Shown: positions 40,380 through 51,900, counted from the first letter of the stretch. The stretch: DNA of 64,000 nucleotides from Symbiodinium kawagutii (GCA_009767595.1 VSDK01016260.1:626994-690993); one strand, 5' to 3'. Made by a program: numbers and translations. The notes: generated by a model not told the origin, from the sequence alone.

Positions 40380-41641
40380 GCGGCGCGCTGGAAAGCGCTT
40401 GGTCAAAAACCTGCCGTCCTCAGCGCTTGGTCAAAGGCCTTGGACTACCCCAAGGAGATCCGGCATCTCCAATTCTCCTATCCTTCCTTCTGCTCTATGG
40501 TTCCTCGGTGGTGGAGAGCTCAGTGACCTCTTCTGCTCGTTTACTACAAGCTATATACATGGATGATAGAACCCTCCTATGCGATGATCCAGTTGCTCTG
40601 GAAAGTGCCATTGCTCTGTGGAGCTCCTTTGCAGAAAGACATGGTCTGAAAGAGAATCCGTGCAAAACCCAAAGAGCTTGCATATACGAAAGCAGTGGTA
40701 TGCCTGGTTACCTGGAAGTGCTTGGGTGCATAGTTGGTTGTATTTCCAAAGAGGAATTTGCCAGACATCCAAAGCATAGGAAGAAAATCGAAGAAGCCCG
40801 AAGACTCAATCTCCGCATCCATTTCCTCCCCTTGACAGTGGGAGACAAAATGAGAACGACTGCCATCTTCACTCGAGGCATGGCATCCTATGGTTGGGTT
40901 GAAAGAAGTCCTCCGGATAGCATGTATGACAGATTCAATATCTCTGCTTGGAAATCCGTTGGTAGATTCCTTCAATCCTTACGTCCCCTTCGCACCATCT
41001 TTGGCACCTTCATTGAACTCGAGCCTGCACACTTCATCAATATAGTCAGACTGAAATTGAGAAGAGATAGATGGTTGGAACAACTACAGCTGCCCTTGGT
41101 ATCTACTGGGTTGGACTATGCATATCTTGATCTTCTGCAGAGGTTTGGTTGGTATATTGATGGATCCACGTTTCATCATGAGATCTTGGACTACACCTTT
41201 GAGGCCACAGACATATCCAATAAATCGACATGGCAAAAAGCTGCTCATGCACTCAGGCAAAGTTGTCGTTGGCTGGCATACACCGGTTTGAGTACATGCG
41301 GCAGGTATGAATTGGCTGAAGACATCATACCACCTTTTGACTTGCACCGAATGGATGTAGTCAGGAAGATGGCTGCGGCTTCGGGACGCTCCTTGGCAGT
41401 TCTCTCTGGAGCAGTTGTTTCAGGGAAACGCAAATCGAACCACGGTAAGATCAGACAGTTTTGCCACAAATGCAGAGCACCGGATCCTTGCTGGAACCAC
41501 ATTTGGGAGTGTGGAGTAGGTCAAAAGCCACCAGAAGATGTCTTGAAACGTCGATTCGCTTGGCCGTTGGTTACAGGTGACCTCGAACTGCACATGCAAT
41601 TCCTCAAGGGAGCAGATGCAGTTCTTGGTGGTGGATAGTTG
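40380..41641 (+). pseudogene. 5'-truncated LINE reverse transcriptase fragment
   Basis: The coding match begins around WSKTCRPQRLVKGLGLPQGD; the annotated Met at 40,292 lies in repeat sequence. GLPQGDPASP is reverse-transcriptase block B-like, followed by IYMDDRTLL with an intact YMDD. Fingers, the first catalytic Asp and endonuclease are missing. The rest is the LINE thumb-like region and a C-terminal CHKCRAPDPCWNHIWEC finger (CX2CX8HX3C). It stays open for about 420 codons, so truncation is probably recent or the frame is under constraint. Different family and opposite strand from the element at 9,518. Confidence 0.75.
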
Positions 41642-41726
41642 TCCTTCTATGTCGCCATCTTCGGCTGGCGCCATGTGCAAAGAATTCTCTCTCTCGAGTC
41701 GCAGGTTTGAATGGCTCCATGACCAC

Positions 41727-41891
41727 AAGGTGGGCCCCCCTAGCCATTTAACTATGGTTATTAAGGTGGGTCCCCCTAGTTGGTGGCCATAGTTAAGTTG
41801 GTTAATAAGCCACTTAACTATGGTTATGTCTACCATAACTAGCAGTTACCCTAGTTATGAACCAACTGAGCTAACTAAGGCGGCCCACCTT
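41727..41891. mobile_element. Family-B inverted-repeat element (copy B2)
   Basis: AAGGTGGGCCCCCCTAG at 41,727 and CTAAGGCGGCCCACCTT at the end; a second left arm, AAGGTGGGTCCCCCTAG, lies 36 bp inside. The interior is built of inverted TTAACTATGG / CCATAGTTAA phrases. No exon adjoins it. Confidence 0.6.
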
Positions 41892-41899
41892 GCATGGTT

Positions 41900-43240
41900 C
41901 CAACCAATCCGGGTGGCTGGTCTAGATCCGTTGCTAAAAGTCTAACTTTTAGTGGCCATATGGAAAATCAATCATTTCCCAAAAAGCCTGAAAAGCTAAA
42001 GTAGTAGCTGCAATCCACCCAGCAATGGTTTGCCCATAACCATGGTGGTATAATGGTTACTAATCATGCAACACAATTAGGGATAATAACTACCAGCAAT
42101 CATAATCACGCGTTTGTGTCCATAAATGGAGGGTCCAACCAGTGGTTTAGGAGTGATTAAAGTGGGTATGAGAATGGTTAACACTGATCATTACTGGTTT
42201 GTCCTTGTCACCTACTATACCACCATTCAAATTCCAAGATGAACGTTGAAACCATTAGTTTTGGGGGTGCCCCATTTTCGGACAAACCCAAATGGTCCCC
42301 TTACAAGATTCGCAGCAGAATCACCAGAGTTTTGTTCCCATCGCTCCCAGAATCACCAGAATGGTGAATAGCCTTTTTTGCGCGTCCAACCGGTTTGCCG
42401 TGAATGGCATTCAACAGCAATGTTGTTTGGCTACTTAATGCTCTAATCAACGGTCAATTCATGGTAGATCAATGGTTGATGATGATGAAGCACTGGTTGA
42501 TGAATAGTTGACGAATGGATACTGATTTTGATTTATTGTCGGTTGATGGTTACAGTCTGATTGCTGAACCCATTATCATGGCTATTGATGCTACTGCTGC
42601 TTGTTGCTGGATAGTTGTCTGATGATGGCTAATGACTCTCTCCCTCTCTCTCTCAACCGCCATCGCAATAAGTTGACTGTTTACAATTGCTTCTGGTTGG
42701 TTAGTCGGTTGATGAACAATTACCAGTGCGAACCGTTAGCATCAGTACTCATCAGTACTATTAATCTATATTTTTTTCCATCGCCATCCCGGAGGTAGAT
42801 TAATTTGTACTTTATACAATACAAGTAAATAATGGATAGATTCCATGTGATTCCACTAATGCGAGTGTTACCCATGTTTCACCACTACTTGATAATCCAA
42901 GCCTTGCATCATGCAAGTCTAACAGAAGTGGGCATTCCTCCACGCGATAATCAACCAGGACAAAAGATATTCCTGCTTGGCATCACGGATACTTTCAGGT
43001 TCTTTAATGCAGTTTGCGTTGATCGGTTTTGGATATTGGCTGACTTTGGAATGGTTGCTGCTAAACCGGAGGTTTGGATTGTCAGTTAAGCTTTGTGCAA
43101 ACCAAGTGCCAAAATGCGCATAATTGGAGGACCTAGTGGCCACTGATGGGTGACTGATCATGGATAACACACGTTGGTACCATAGGTAGCCATTATGAGC
43201 TATCCAATATCAAAGCCTTGACATAGCGGACAATTCAATA
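41900..43240. other. Stretch without a supported gene
   Basis: AT-rich with GGTTGATGATG-type phrases. Two polypyrimidine tracts followed by AACCGCCATCGCAAT (42,640-42,668) and CCATCGCCATCCCGGAGGT (42,777-42,795) look like retroposon 3' ends on the minus strand. Confidence 0.4.
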
Positions 43241-43266
43241 TGAAGCCATCACAGTTGGCCCGCAAC

Positions 43267-43336
43267 ATCTTCAAAAGCACCCTCAGTGCCCATCAAGAGC
43301 TTGAACTGCTCGACACACCTACCATCTTCGACTATC
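43267..43336 (-). CDS. Exon starting at the end of a family-A element
   Basis: AACCACCAATCAG| to GCTTTTGAAGAT|GTTGCG. Reads IVEDGRCVEQFKLLMGTEGA then FED. The acceptor AG is the terminal dinucleotide of element A8. Confidence 0.4.
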
Positions 43337-43414
43337 TGATTGGTGGTTTCAGCATCCCAAAGAATCTAAAACGCTAGGGGAAAAACATCAACATGTTCAA
43401 AAACCACCAGCCAG
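43337..43414 (-). mobile_element. Family-A element, short copy (A8)
   Basis: CTGATTGGTGGTTTCAGC and AAAAACCACCAGCCAG ends, CGCTAGGGGAAAAAC inside; the ATGAAAAATATG block is deleted. Confidence 0.55.
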
Positions 43415-43971
43415 TAGCTGTTTGACCACTCAATTGTTGCTGATTGATCCCTATATCAGGAACCATCATGAGCCATCATCAACCATCCTGAAAACCGATC
43501 ACATCCTGTAACTTCCCATGGCTCCTGCACCACTTCCCTGCCACGAAGAGTCTGATGCAATGTGACTTGAAATCCAACTTCGATGCCGCCAAAGAGAGAC
43601 GCACCGCATTTTCACGCTCGAACTCCTGGCTGGGACATCTGGCAGGCCACTACTGGTAGCTCCTGGCTTGGCTCCCCCATTAAAAGGGTATAGGGATACC
43701 CCGGTCCCTACATCATGGAGGTGCCTTTGAATGTATAGTTGTTGAACATGTTCAAATTTAGCTTTTTACACTACTAGTATCATCTCTGGACAAGACATTG
43801 TCTGGACAAGAACGTTTCTTTTCTATTTTGATCAAGAATTAATTGGAGATATTTGTAGTGCAAACAAATCGATATGGGTGAGCCAAGCAGTATCCAACAA
43901 GGGTATCGCTAGCACTGGCATAACCAATCAAAAGCAAAAGAAACAATCATTTCATGCTATCATCTGTTTTG

Positions 43972-43985
43972 GGTTTTGGCTCAAG
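43972..43985 (+). other. Possible spliced-leader relic
   Basis: GGTTTTGGCTCAAG carries the last 12 bases of the dinoflagellate spliced leader, TTTTGGCTCAAG. Upstream bases do not match. No poly-A was seen downstream. Confidence 0.3.
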
Positions 43986-44146
43986 CTACGGCATATTCAA
44001 ATCCAGTGTTGCAGTGAAAACAACCTGACAAAATGAAGCTGGAAAATGTCAAAATGAGGCAAACGCCTGTTGCTTGCGCCAAGATCAACGGCATACATAA
44101 TAGATTTTCTTGTCCACTTGCTGTACTGTGGTCAGTCGAAATCTGC

Positions 44147-44235
44147 TCAAAAGTCAATCCCAAAACCCAAAAGAGGATACTTCAGAACATTTTGCAAATT
44201 TGCAGCCGGCATATCTGGGTCAGATTTTTTGACGG
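44147..44235 (-). CDS. Exon 3' of the A9 intron, possibly terminal
   Basis: After GGGGTTACAG| the frame, completed by one base from the upstream exon, reads AVKKSDPDMPAANLQNVLK then YPLLGFGIDF and TGA. An internal GT could end it earlier. Confidence 0.45.
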
Positions 44236-44335
44236 CTGTAACCCCTATGAAAGATATAAGAGTAAACCAATCAAACAGCCCAAGCATAGAAGAAAATCGA
44301 ACATGTCAATCAAACCACCAGCCAGATCCAACCAC
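44236..44335 (-). mobile_element. Family-A element forming a GT-AG intron (copy A9)
   Basis: 100 nt from GTGGTTGGATCTGGCTGG to TAGGGGTTACAG. The element arms occupy all but the first ten bases. ACATGTTCGATTTTC and CTTTCATAGGGG are the family landmarks. Exons on both sides join in frame. Confidence 0.6.
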
Positions 44336-44491
44336 CGGATCTTTGCAATTTGTCCGGCCATGTCTGGCCTCCTTGTTTTCCAATCGGTGTTCCAAGTGGA
44401 CCCAATATGCTCTGGGAGGAAGCAGCAGCAGCTTCGCTAAGGCGTGGAGAAATAGAATCACATGGTCCAATGAACAGGACTTCCTGGGTAG
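44336..44491 (-). CDS. Exon 5' of the A9 intron
   Basis: CCACTGCAG| to GATCCG|GTGGTT. Reads TQEVLFIGPCDSISPRLSEA then AAASSQSILGPLGTPIGKQG and ends WPDKLQRS. Function unknown. The incoming phase (1) does not match the exon at 44,916 directly, so an exon is missing between them or they are separate genes. Confidence 0.5.
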
Positions 44492-44915
44492 CTGCAGTGG
44501 GACGGGGAAAGGGTCCATGTCGTACAAAGGTTAGCAGCTTATGTGGATTCCAATGGTGAATAGTAGGGATTCCTAGGAAATAACAACAAACACACTTAGG
44601 GTCAAACAGCTACTATATGGCAGCGCGAGGAACAGTCTTTTCCAGTCAAAGTCATGAGAATATGTCAGAAGTGATCAAGTCTGGTAGCCTCTCACCTATG
44701 TCTCAAAAAGCCTAGGCTTGCATTTCTAGGCGAGGGTGCGTAAAAGCGGAAACACACTGACACAATATACATAGACTCATATTCAAATACAATCACACAC
44801 CTGTCTGCAAATTGATGTGCCTAGAAGTCTCTCTATGCATTGTCACATATCAATTGCCCTACCCTGAAAAAAAACAAACCCAAAAAAGTCTCCAAAACAC
44901 AGACCAAAGTGCAAC

Positions 44916-45073
44916 CTGTCCGTCCTTTCAGGACACAAATGCTCCAACATAGCCAGCACCAACTGGTGCTCGTGCAGCTCCAATCTGGCCATGGCATGCA
45001 GCAGGATGCAAATCTCCGCGGGTGGACCTGGGCTCTGGTGGCGGGCCGAGGCGGCAAATACCACATCGGCTCG
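44916..45073 (-). CDS. Helical-repeat gene, exon
   Basis: ATACCTACAG| to GGACAG|GTTGCA. Reads RADVVFAASARHQSPGPPAE then ICILLHAMARLELHEHQLVL and AMLEHLCPERTDR. The pattern of paired helices (LLHAMARLELHEHQLVLAML) is that of RAP/FASTK/PPR-type proteins, which bind organelle RNA. Phase 0 in, matching the exon at 45,287; phase 2 out. Confidence 0.5.
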
Positions 45074-45286
45074 CTGTAGGTATCCCCATGAGTGCTTGGA
45101 TCATCGTTGCAACGCACCTGTTGGGGTACCTCTCTGCATCCTTTAAATTTCACACAAAAAACAATCAAATAACTATGGCAGAATGCCTGATGAACAAATC
45201 ACCCGCCACAGTTGATGGTAAGAAGCTGGTGAATAAACTGATTGATCTCCTCAGTAGCCAGGCCCGGGGGCTTCCCTAATTTCCAC

Positions 45287-45430
45287 CACGGCAAACCCGG
45301 CATGGCATTTCTGTGCCCAGCTGCACTTTTGGAAGCTGCAGGCAATGGCCATGGTCAGTCCAGCGGCCAACTTGGGCGACTCCATGAAACGACAGCGAGA
45401 TAAGGCGCTGGTCACCATGACTACCTCGAC
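45287..45430 (-). CDS. Helical-repeat gene, exon
   Basis: GGGCTCTCAG| to GCCGTG|GTGGAA, 48 codons. Reads VTSALSRCRFMESPKLAAGL then TMAIACSFQKCSWAQKCHAG. Phase 0 both ends, joining exons 47,013 and 44,916. The +1 frame is open too but has poorer codon composition. Confidence 0.5.
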
Positions 45431-46053
45431 CTGAGAGCCCCACATCCATGATGTCATCCGTGCTTTGGGGCCTTGAATACGGGGATTTCTTTTTTGCTGT
45501 TTTCAACACAGTATGAGCTTATGTTATATCAAGCTTGGCAGGCAAGCCATTGCTTTGAACACCTACAGGTCTGAATTTAAGTCATGTGGCTAGCCATCCA
45601 TATTGGGTTGGATCTCTGCCAATGCTTCCATTCCTTTCCATCTGGCTCATCATTGAAATTCATACCTTTTCATGGCTATGCTTCGCACCACCGGATTCAT
45701 AATGCTGCGCATTGTCTGAATGCATGAACCCACTGGTATATGTATTTACAGAAGACATAATAATCTGCACGTGATCACCAAATAACAAAGAATACATCAC
45801 ATAAGTTGATAACGACTAGGACAAAAAGAAAACACATACAGAATCATACAAATCCATGATCTCAATTGAAACGAAGAGTAAGCACAGGCTGCGAAACCAA
45901 AAAAGTGGTTGACCACTTAGGTATCCTCCTCACAAGGTCAATAACCACATCCGGTGGCCAGTTGGGCTGGAGCGAAGGCTGGGATTTCGCTGGGAAAAAA
46001 GCTCTTCGGGGAGTTGTTCCGACGTAAACAAAAACGTAGAATCGCGGAATGCA

Positions 46054-46350
46054 TTGGAGGGATTTCATAAAGTCTCTATTCAAATCTTCATGCTTCCCGT
46101 CAAAATTGAACCTTTTGCTGGAAAAGGATCTATCTTTCCCGCCAACCGTTTGCAGGCGACATACGGTCACACCAGTGCCCATGGCGCCCCCCACCATGCT
46201 GGGGCTGCTGTCCAAGTCACAGGCTTTAACTTTGAAAGCACAGGTACGAGATGTTCCTTTCGCACCGCAAGGAGTGAGGGTCATGGACATGGGGAGATTC
46301 GGAGATTGGTGGCATTCATCTCTACAGTGGTACAAGCGTGTAGTAGATAA
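46054..46350 (+). CDS. Possible IPT/TIG-like coding segment on plus strand
   Basis: Frame with LQATYGHTSAHGAPHHAGAA then VQVTGFNFESTGTRCSF, the G-x-V-x-V-x-G-x-x-F ... C-x-F pattern of IPT/TIG beta-sandwich domains. Splice-like TTTGCAG|GCG and CACAG|GTACGA would trim it to about 46,154-46,231. Two other frames are open, so the call is weak. Confidence 0.3.
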   Translation: MEGFHKVSIQIFMLPVKIEPFAGKGSIFPANRLQATYGHTSAHGAPHHAGAAVQVTGFNFESTGTRCSFRTARSEGHGHGEIRRLVAFISTVVQACSR

Positions 46351-47012
46351 ACGAACAATAGGCAATAGGCACATATATGTGTGTGTATATATACATACAT
46401 ATACAATAATTGAAGAAAATATACACTGGTTAAAGTGCTAAATAGATCTAAATAGATTGAACACGTATATGCTTATTACTGAGATGCACATAAACACACA
46501 CACACACATATATATATATATCTGTTAATCTAAATGTGCCATTATCAGTAATCTACCGCAGTCTATGGGCGGTATCAGAGTGACAGTGGGACCTGTGTAA
46601 CATACATTGCATGTGCACACTGGCAGCAAAAGCATGGTTTAGCATTGTTTCTGTGAAACTCTTTCTTGTCCCATCAGCCAGCATCGCGGCATATTCTCCG
46701 TTCGAACTTTAACCATACCGACTCTACAGCACTTTGGCTGCTGCACTCATGGGGATATGAAAACACACATTGTTGAAAGGAGCTTATCCCTACAAGGCCC
46801 TACATCGCTACCCTGAGGATTCCTCAAATTGATTAGTAATTAGTAGAGTCGTTGGCATGATGGCTGGAAATTGTTCAATTCATTCCCAAGAGGAACACCA
46901 AAGGTTCCTGGGCCATCCTTATGCTCAAAGCGATTCAGTGTACTGATCCTGTCTCATGAGGTTTTGACCTGCTCCGATTGTCAGGTAGTCACCGCGACCT
47001 GTGGTTTTTCAC

Positions 47013-47095
47013 ATCTTGAAATGCTTGTGCCACTGGAACCCTGCGGCAAAGGCATGCCAGGCCATCGCAGGCGGATGGCGCATATGACCAGTTTG
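47013..47095 (-). CDS. Helical-repeat gene, exon
   Basis: AAATCCAG| to CAAGAT|GTGAAA. In the phase set by its neighbour it reads ANWSYAPSACDGLACLCRRV then PVAQAFQD. Phase 1 in, phase 0 out, linking the exons at 47,891 and 45,287. Confidence 0.45.
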
Positions 47096-47890
47096 CTGGA
47101 TTTTTGACGTGCCTTCTAGCTATAGTTGCTGCAAATTGTTGGCCGTTGATTCATTAAGTGATTACTAACCACATTTTTTTCCATCCCTTTGGGCTAAAGG
47201 CAACCACATTGTCAAGTTGAATTGTTGCTCAGTTGCTGGTAATTTTTCTTGCCATGGGCCACATGCTTACAGCTTGTTAACCTGTGCTTGTCAACAATTT
47301 TAGTCAAACAGTCTTACTCACGAAATCCATATCTACAACACCCTCAATACTACCAGGAACGGCTGTTGATTTGAGCCCAGCTGTTGGCGTGTTGTCAGCT
47401 GGATCCTCACTAGGCATATCATCATCAATCATGAATCATTAGTGAGTGACCATTGGTCATTAGGCACTCTTCCATTCTTTTTGACGTTCTATCTAGATCA
47501 TCATGTATCTTCATAGTCCTTGATGACCAATAACCGTCAAATATCATCAGTCCTCCTTATTCATCGTTAACCAATTGGCATCAACCAATAATATTTAGCC
47601 ATTAGCCACCAACCAATAACCACGAGCTGCTAGTCATTAACCACAATATAACCATTGATCATTGACCTTCATTAACCATCACTACTCATCATTAACCATC
47701 ACTACTCCTCATCAACCATCATTAACCATCATTCATCATTCGCCATATGGTTTTATATCATTCTCTCTCCACCGCATTAGCCAAAATCATCTTCCAACCA
47801 ATAATCACGAGCTGCTAGTCATTAACCATAATATAACCATTGATCTCTCCATAGCCATTGATCATTATCCAAAATCATCTTCCAACTCAC

Positions 47891-48010
47891 CATCACCCAT
47901 CACTGCTGCCCCCGCCGTCAGATCGGTGAGCGTGTCGTCCACCCAGGGAGCAGCGGTCCACATGCGGCTCAGGGCATCCACTGTCAAGGCAACTTCGAAG
48001 GGATAGAAAC
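47891..48010 (-). CDS. Helical-repeat gene, exon
   Basis: GTCTCCACAG| to GGGTGATG|GTGAGT, a near-consensus donor. Reads GFYPFEVALTVDALSRMWTA then APWVDDTLTDLTAGAAVMGD. Helix-pair composition. Phase 1 in and out, matching both neighbours. Confidence 0.5.
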
Positions 48011-48693
48011 CTGTGGAGACCATGGTGAGTGAAGGGAGGGCAGCAAACCATGGTTGATGCTTATGAAATTTCATGTTGGTCAATGATGTAAAATGGTCAT
48101 ATGTTTATTTTCAAAAGATAAATGGTTAATCATGGTTCAGGATTGTCAAGTGTCAACTTTATCATCTGAATCATCGAATTCATCATTCTCAACAGCAATG
48201 CCTGGTGCTGGCTATACAAGCCGTAAAAATGAAAATAAACATAGCGATAGCTGGAAAAGAACAAGAACAACAACAACCGCAAACAACAGCAACGAGAACA
48301 ACAAACCCGGGGGCAGCAAAAAAAGATAAGTGCAAGTCAAGCGAATAGCAACAAATATGCATGCTTCTGGTGGTTCAAAATTAGGTACTTAACCATTGTT
48401 TTCCCTATTCTGGTTGGTCATTATCCCTAAAAAATTGGTTGGTCCATATTGACCCATAGCCATATCCCCCATCTCCAATAGCTTATTTCCCAACCAACCA
48501 ACCTGATGACTATTCATAGCTCATTAACCCAACCAACCATCAACCATCAACCAGGTATCAACCATCAACCATCAACCAGGTAATCAACCATCAACCAGGT
48601 AATCAACCCAACCAACCAACATCAACCAACTAACCTACCATCTCCCAGCCATCAACCCATCCATCCCCCCATCCATCGCTGGTGTGGCCGCAC

Positions 48694-48811
48694 CTTCGGC
48701 GGCAAAGCCCTGGATCTTGGGGCGGATCTCCTGCAGCAGCCGCGCCACCTGCGGCAGATACACCGCGGGCAGCTGAGCGGCGGCGTGCGCGAAGGCGGCA
48801 GTGCCCCGGGC
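48694..48811 (-). CDS. Helical-repeat gene, exon
   Basis: CCCACCAG| to GCCGAAG|GTGCGG. Reads ARGTAAFAHAAAQLPAVYLP then QVARLLQEIRPKIQGFAAE. Very high GC3. Phase 0 in from the exon at 50,176, phase 1 out. Confidence 0.55.
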
Positions 48812-48819
48812 CTGGTGGG

Positions 48820-50025
48820 CTGGCTTGGAGGGATGGCTTGGATGGCCGGGTTGGGTGGCTTGGATGGCTTGGATGGGTTAAGATGGCATGTGGAACATGA
48901 TTGGAATCTGGTGGATCTGATGGAACAGGATGGAATAGGATGGAATCACTGGTATAAGATGTAAGGATAATATGGGGATGTCGCAATTATATGACAACCA
49001 TGTTTGGAGAGTTGGGTGTTTGGCTCTTCTTTCCCGGGGTGGTGTTCAAGGTCAGGTTTCCGATGGTTTCTGTTTGGCAGCAGCAAGCGCCCACACACAC
49101 ATGAAGCGGTTTGAACATAGTGGGAGATCCATTGAGATCCAGCTCTTTATCAACAACTTCTAGATACCTAGCAGTTGATGGTAAATCACCAGCTATTCAT
49201 GATTAGACTAAGGGTGGTATATCAATACGGATCTCCCATTGCAACACGTCAACCAATGATAATGAAATTCCTGACAGGTCCGGAATTAATGATTGTGCTC
49301 AGGGGATTTTTGGTGCTTTCTGATGCTGGAGTGATCACAATCGTCAGCAGCAAAATGACCAGGTGCATTTGTGACTTTTGGCGCTCAAATTGTGAGCCAT
49401 TGATTTCTCAAGTCAGCTCCAACAAACGATCTCGGCGTATTCTACTAGAGGACAGAGTCGAGTGATGTTGCACTCTGCATTCCATTGACATTGTCTGCGC
49501 ACCTGCTGAAAAACACAAATCGTGACCCATCTCATGATGGACAGAAAGCCCTTGCCATTGATTCCCTCTAGTAAAAAAGACGAGTTTTGATATGTTAATT
49601 GGCCAGCAATGGTGGATTTTCCACTTCGAGGTTAGTTTGCAGGAATGTGATTCCATCACACCAGGTAGCTTCACAGTCTTTGCTCCACACCTTAGGCATG
49701 TTGCCAAATAAACATGGCAATCACCACCTGCACTGCACTTCTACCAAACCGTTCCCCTGCTCAATTGTGGCAGCCTACCAAAAATATATATAATATATGT
49801 ATAATACATCACCATCTTCATTGCACATCATTGCACATCATTGCACTTCCACCGGGCCACTCCCCTCATGCCCATTGCTTAAATTGTTGCAACGGCAAGG
49901 GCATCCTGCGTAACATCCCAATGGCTACTGCTCATTTGCTGAAAACATATCAAAAAAATATGGTGGTATGTAATACATGAGCAACCATCAACAGTGGTTG
50001 CGACTATGTTCCTCTCAAAGGTATC
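48820..50025. other. Stretch without a supported gene
   Basis: Begins with GGATGGCTTGGATGG minisatellite (48,825-48,885), then AT-rich sequence. A weak minus frame near 49,600-49,690 lacks usable borders. Confidence 0.45.
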
Positions 50026-50029
50026 TTCA

Positions 50030-50132
50030 CGTTTGAAAGATCCCATGCTTAATAACCAATGGAAATGACAACCACCGTCATCAAAAATGGTTATCATTTC
50101 CATTGGTTATTAACCATGGGATCTTTCAAACG
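50030..50132. repeat. Near-perfect hairpin
   Basis: Arms of about 45 bp (CGTTTGAAAGATCCCATG and AATAACCAATGGAAATGA inside) with two mismatches around a ~14-bp loop. The right arm is followed by another AATAACCAATGG. Confidence 0.8.
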
Positions 50133-50175
50133 TTAATAACCAATGGTTAATGATAACCAACTATGCAAAATCAAC

Positions 50176-50362
50176 CATCGTCATCAACCGCCCTGCCACT
50201 GTGATACGCCCAGCCACTTCCAAGTCTCTCAGCAATGGTGGGCAATCCTCATGCAGCAAGCGGCTCAGCAGCCCATCGTGAACGCAGGAGATGCGAACCA
50301 AAGCACTGAGACTTAGACACCTGAGCTGCTGCCAGTGCTGAAGGCTCATGTCGCAACAGCAT
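50176..50362 (-). CDS. Helical-repeat gene, exon
   Basis: CCGTTGGTTAG| to ATGACGATG|GTTGAT. Reads CCCDMSLQHWQQLRCLSLSA then LVRISCVHDGLLSRLLHEDC and PPLLRDLEVAG. Phase 2 in, phase 0 out. A typical amphipathic repeat unit of RAP/FASTK-type proteins. An upstream candidate exon (LHVASVTIRPPSGNFIKLPA, about 50,440-50,560) may precede it. Confidence 0.5.
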
Positions 50363-51084
50363 CTAACCAACGGACCAACAGTGGTTAGTAGTTGGCCAAC
50401 AATGGTTGATAATGGTTCCAAGTTCCAACTAGTTGATATCCATCATCTTGCCGGTCGCCATGGTAGTTGGCAACAACGTTGCTGCTGTGAGGTGGCTGCC
50501 GGCAGCTTGATAAAATTTCCAGACGGCGGACGGATGGTGACGGAGGCCACATGCAATCTACCCACTCCACGTTTTGCCAAGACGCAAATCCTGCGCTGAA
50601 AATCCTCCCACCTGGGTTGAGCTGCCCATGGATTGATGGCGGTGGGTCAAAATTGGAATCCACACCATGGGTACAGCTAATGATCATCATGGTACACCAA
50701 GGATGTTTCGACATACGGCCATTGACCATTGGTTGCACGAATCTGTTTCGGAAGCTTACCATCATGCGCATGTTGGCACTGCTGAAGCCACACTTGTGAG
50801 CCAGTAGTGAACAATGGCATGTGCCAAAGCATCACTGGTCTCCAGCAGGAAACATATCATCCCATCCGATGCCATCAGCATGATGACTGGTGAGTCTTAC
50901 TTGCTGCCCAACTGGTGGAGGTGGATGGTGTCAAGCATCACCACATATCACGGGTGCACGCTGGACATTCAGAAACCAATGAACCAGGTGGCAAGCGCGA
51001 CCCAAAGACGACGTGTTTCTATCTTCACCGGTGGTTCCAACACATTGATTACATTCCCATAATCTTCCGCCGAGTGACCGGTAC

Positions 51085-51223
51085 CTTCAGCAAGCTTTTG
51101 ACTGCGGCATCCTCCCAGTGATCTCGGGCGTGTTTGCCCACCAAATGCGCCAACGCGTTCACCATAAGCGTGAGATTCCGGGCTGGAAGCCTTTCGGAGA
51201 AGTGGGAACAAGATGTCTGACAG
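51085..51223 (-). CDS. Helical-repeat gene, exon
   Basis: TTGTCAGCAG| to CTGAAG|GTACCG. Reads CQTSCSHFSERLPARNLTLM then VNALAHLVGKHARDHWEDAA and VKSLLK. LPARNLTLMVNALAHLVGKH is a characteristic helix-pair repeat. Phase 2 in, 0 out. Confidence 0.5.
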
Positions 51224-51769
51224 CTGCTGACAAGATGATGAAACATCACGTCAGTGTGGAAACATCATCCTTTTCTGTTGGCCTGGATGGCCTGCCCCAG
51301 TTTGCCAAAGTTAGGCCAGAAAAGACAGACGTATACCTGTAATGCAATGAAAAGTGTGGAACATTTTCGTTTTAATGCAAACATCAAAAGTATTTAGCAT
51401 CTTTGGGCCAGGAGCCAACTTTCAGCTAGGGTCCTTTTTGAAGAGATCGAGAACCGAACAACAAATTTTGATAAAATTGTGTTTTCCTAATTCTTTCCGC
51501 TTTCCCTATCGTGCTCTAAAACGGCGACATCCTTCTTTTTTCTTTGACGATGAAAAGTTCCTCTTCGAGATTTGCAATCAAAGCCAAAGTCACCTTCAAA
51601 CTTCATGGTGCACACACACATATGCCAATATACTTGTACATATGACATAAACTCTCCATGTTTTGGTTACTAGCTACATATGTCAACTCCAACTCCACGT
51701 GCCCAGTGGCAGCTCTCACACTCATGGCACATGGCCCCAATCTCCTCATGGGAACAACTGCGGGGTCAC

Positions 51770-51900
51770 CCCAACCCTGCCCCAACCGACCCCATCCTTG
51801 GCATGATCTGCACAGAGGACTGCATGATCTGCTGCCAGGTGCTCCATGGGACCTCCTGGCAGCAGTACTTCTCAGCGGTAGCCATGGAAGGACCACCGTT
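51770..51900 (-). CDS. Possible exon of the helical-repeat gene
   Basis: GGCCAACAG| to GGTTGGGG|GTGACC. Reads NGGPSMATAEKYCCQEVPWS then TWQQIMQSSVQIMPRMG. Other frames are open in this block. Confidence 0.35.
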
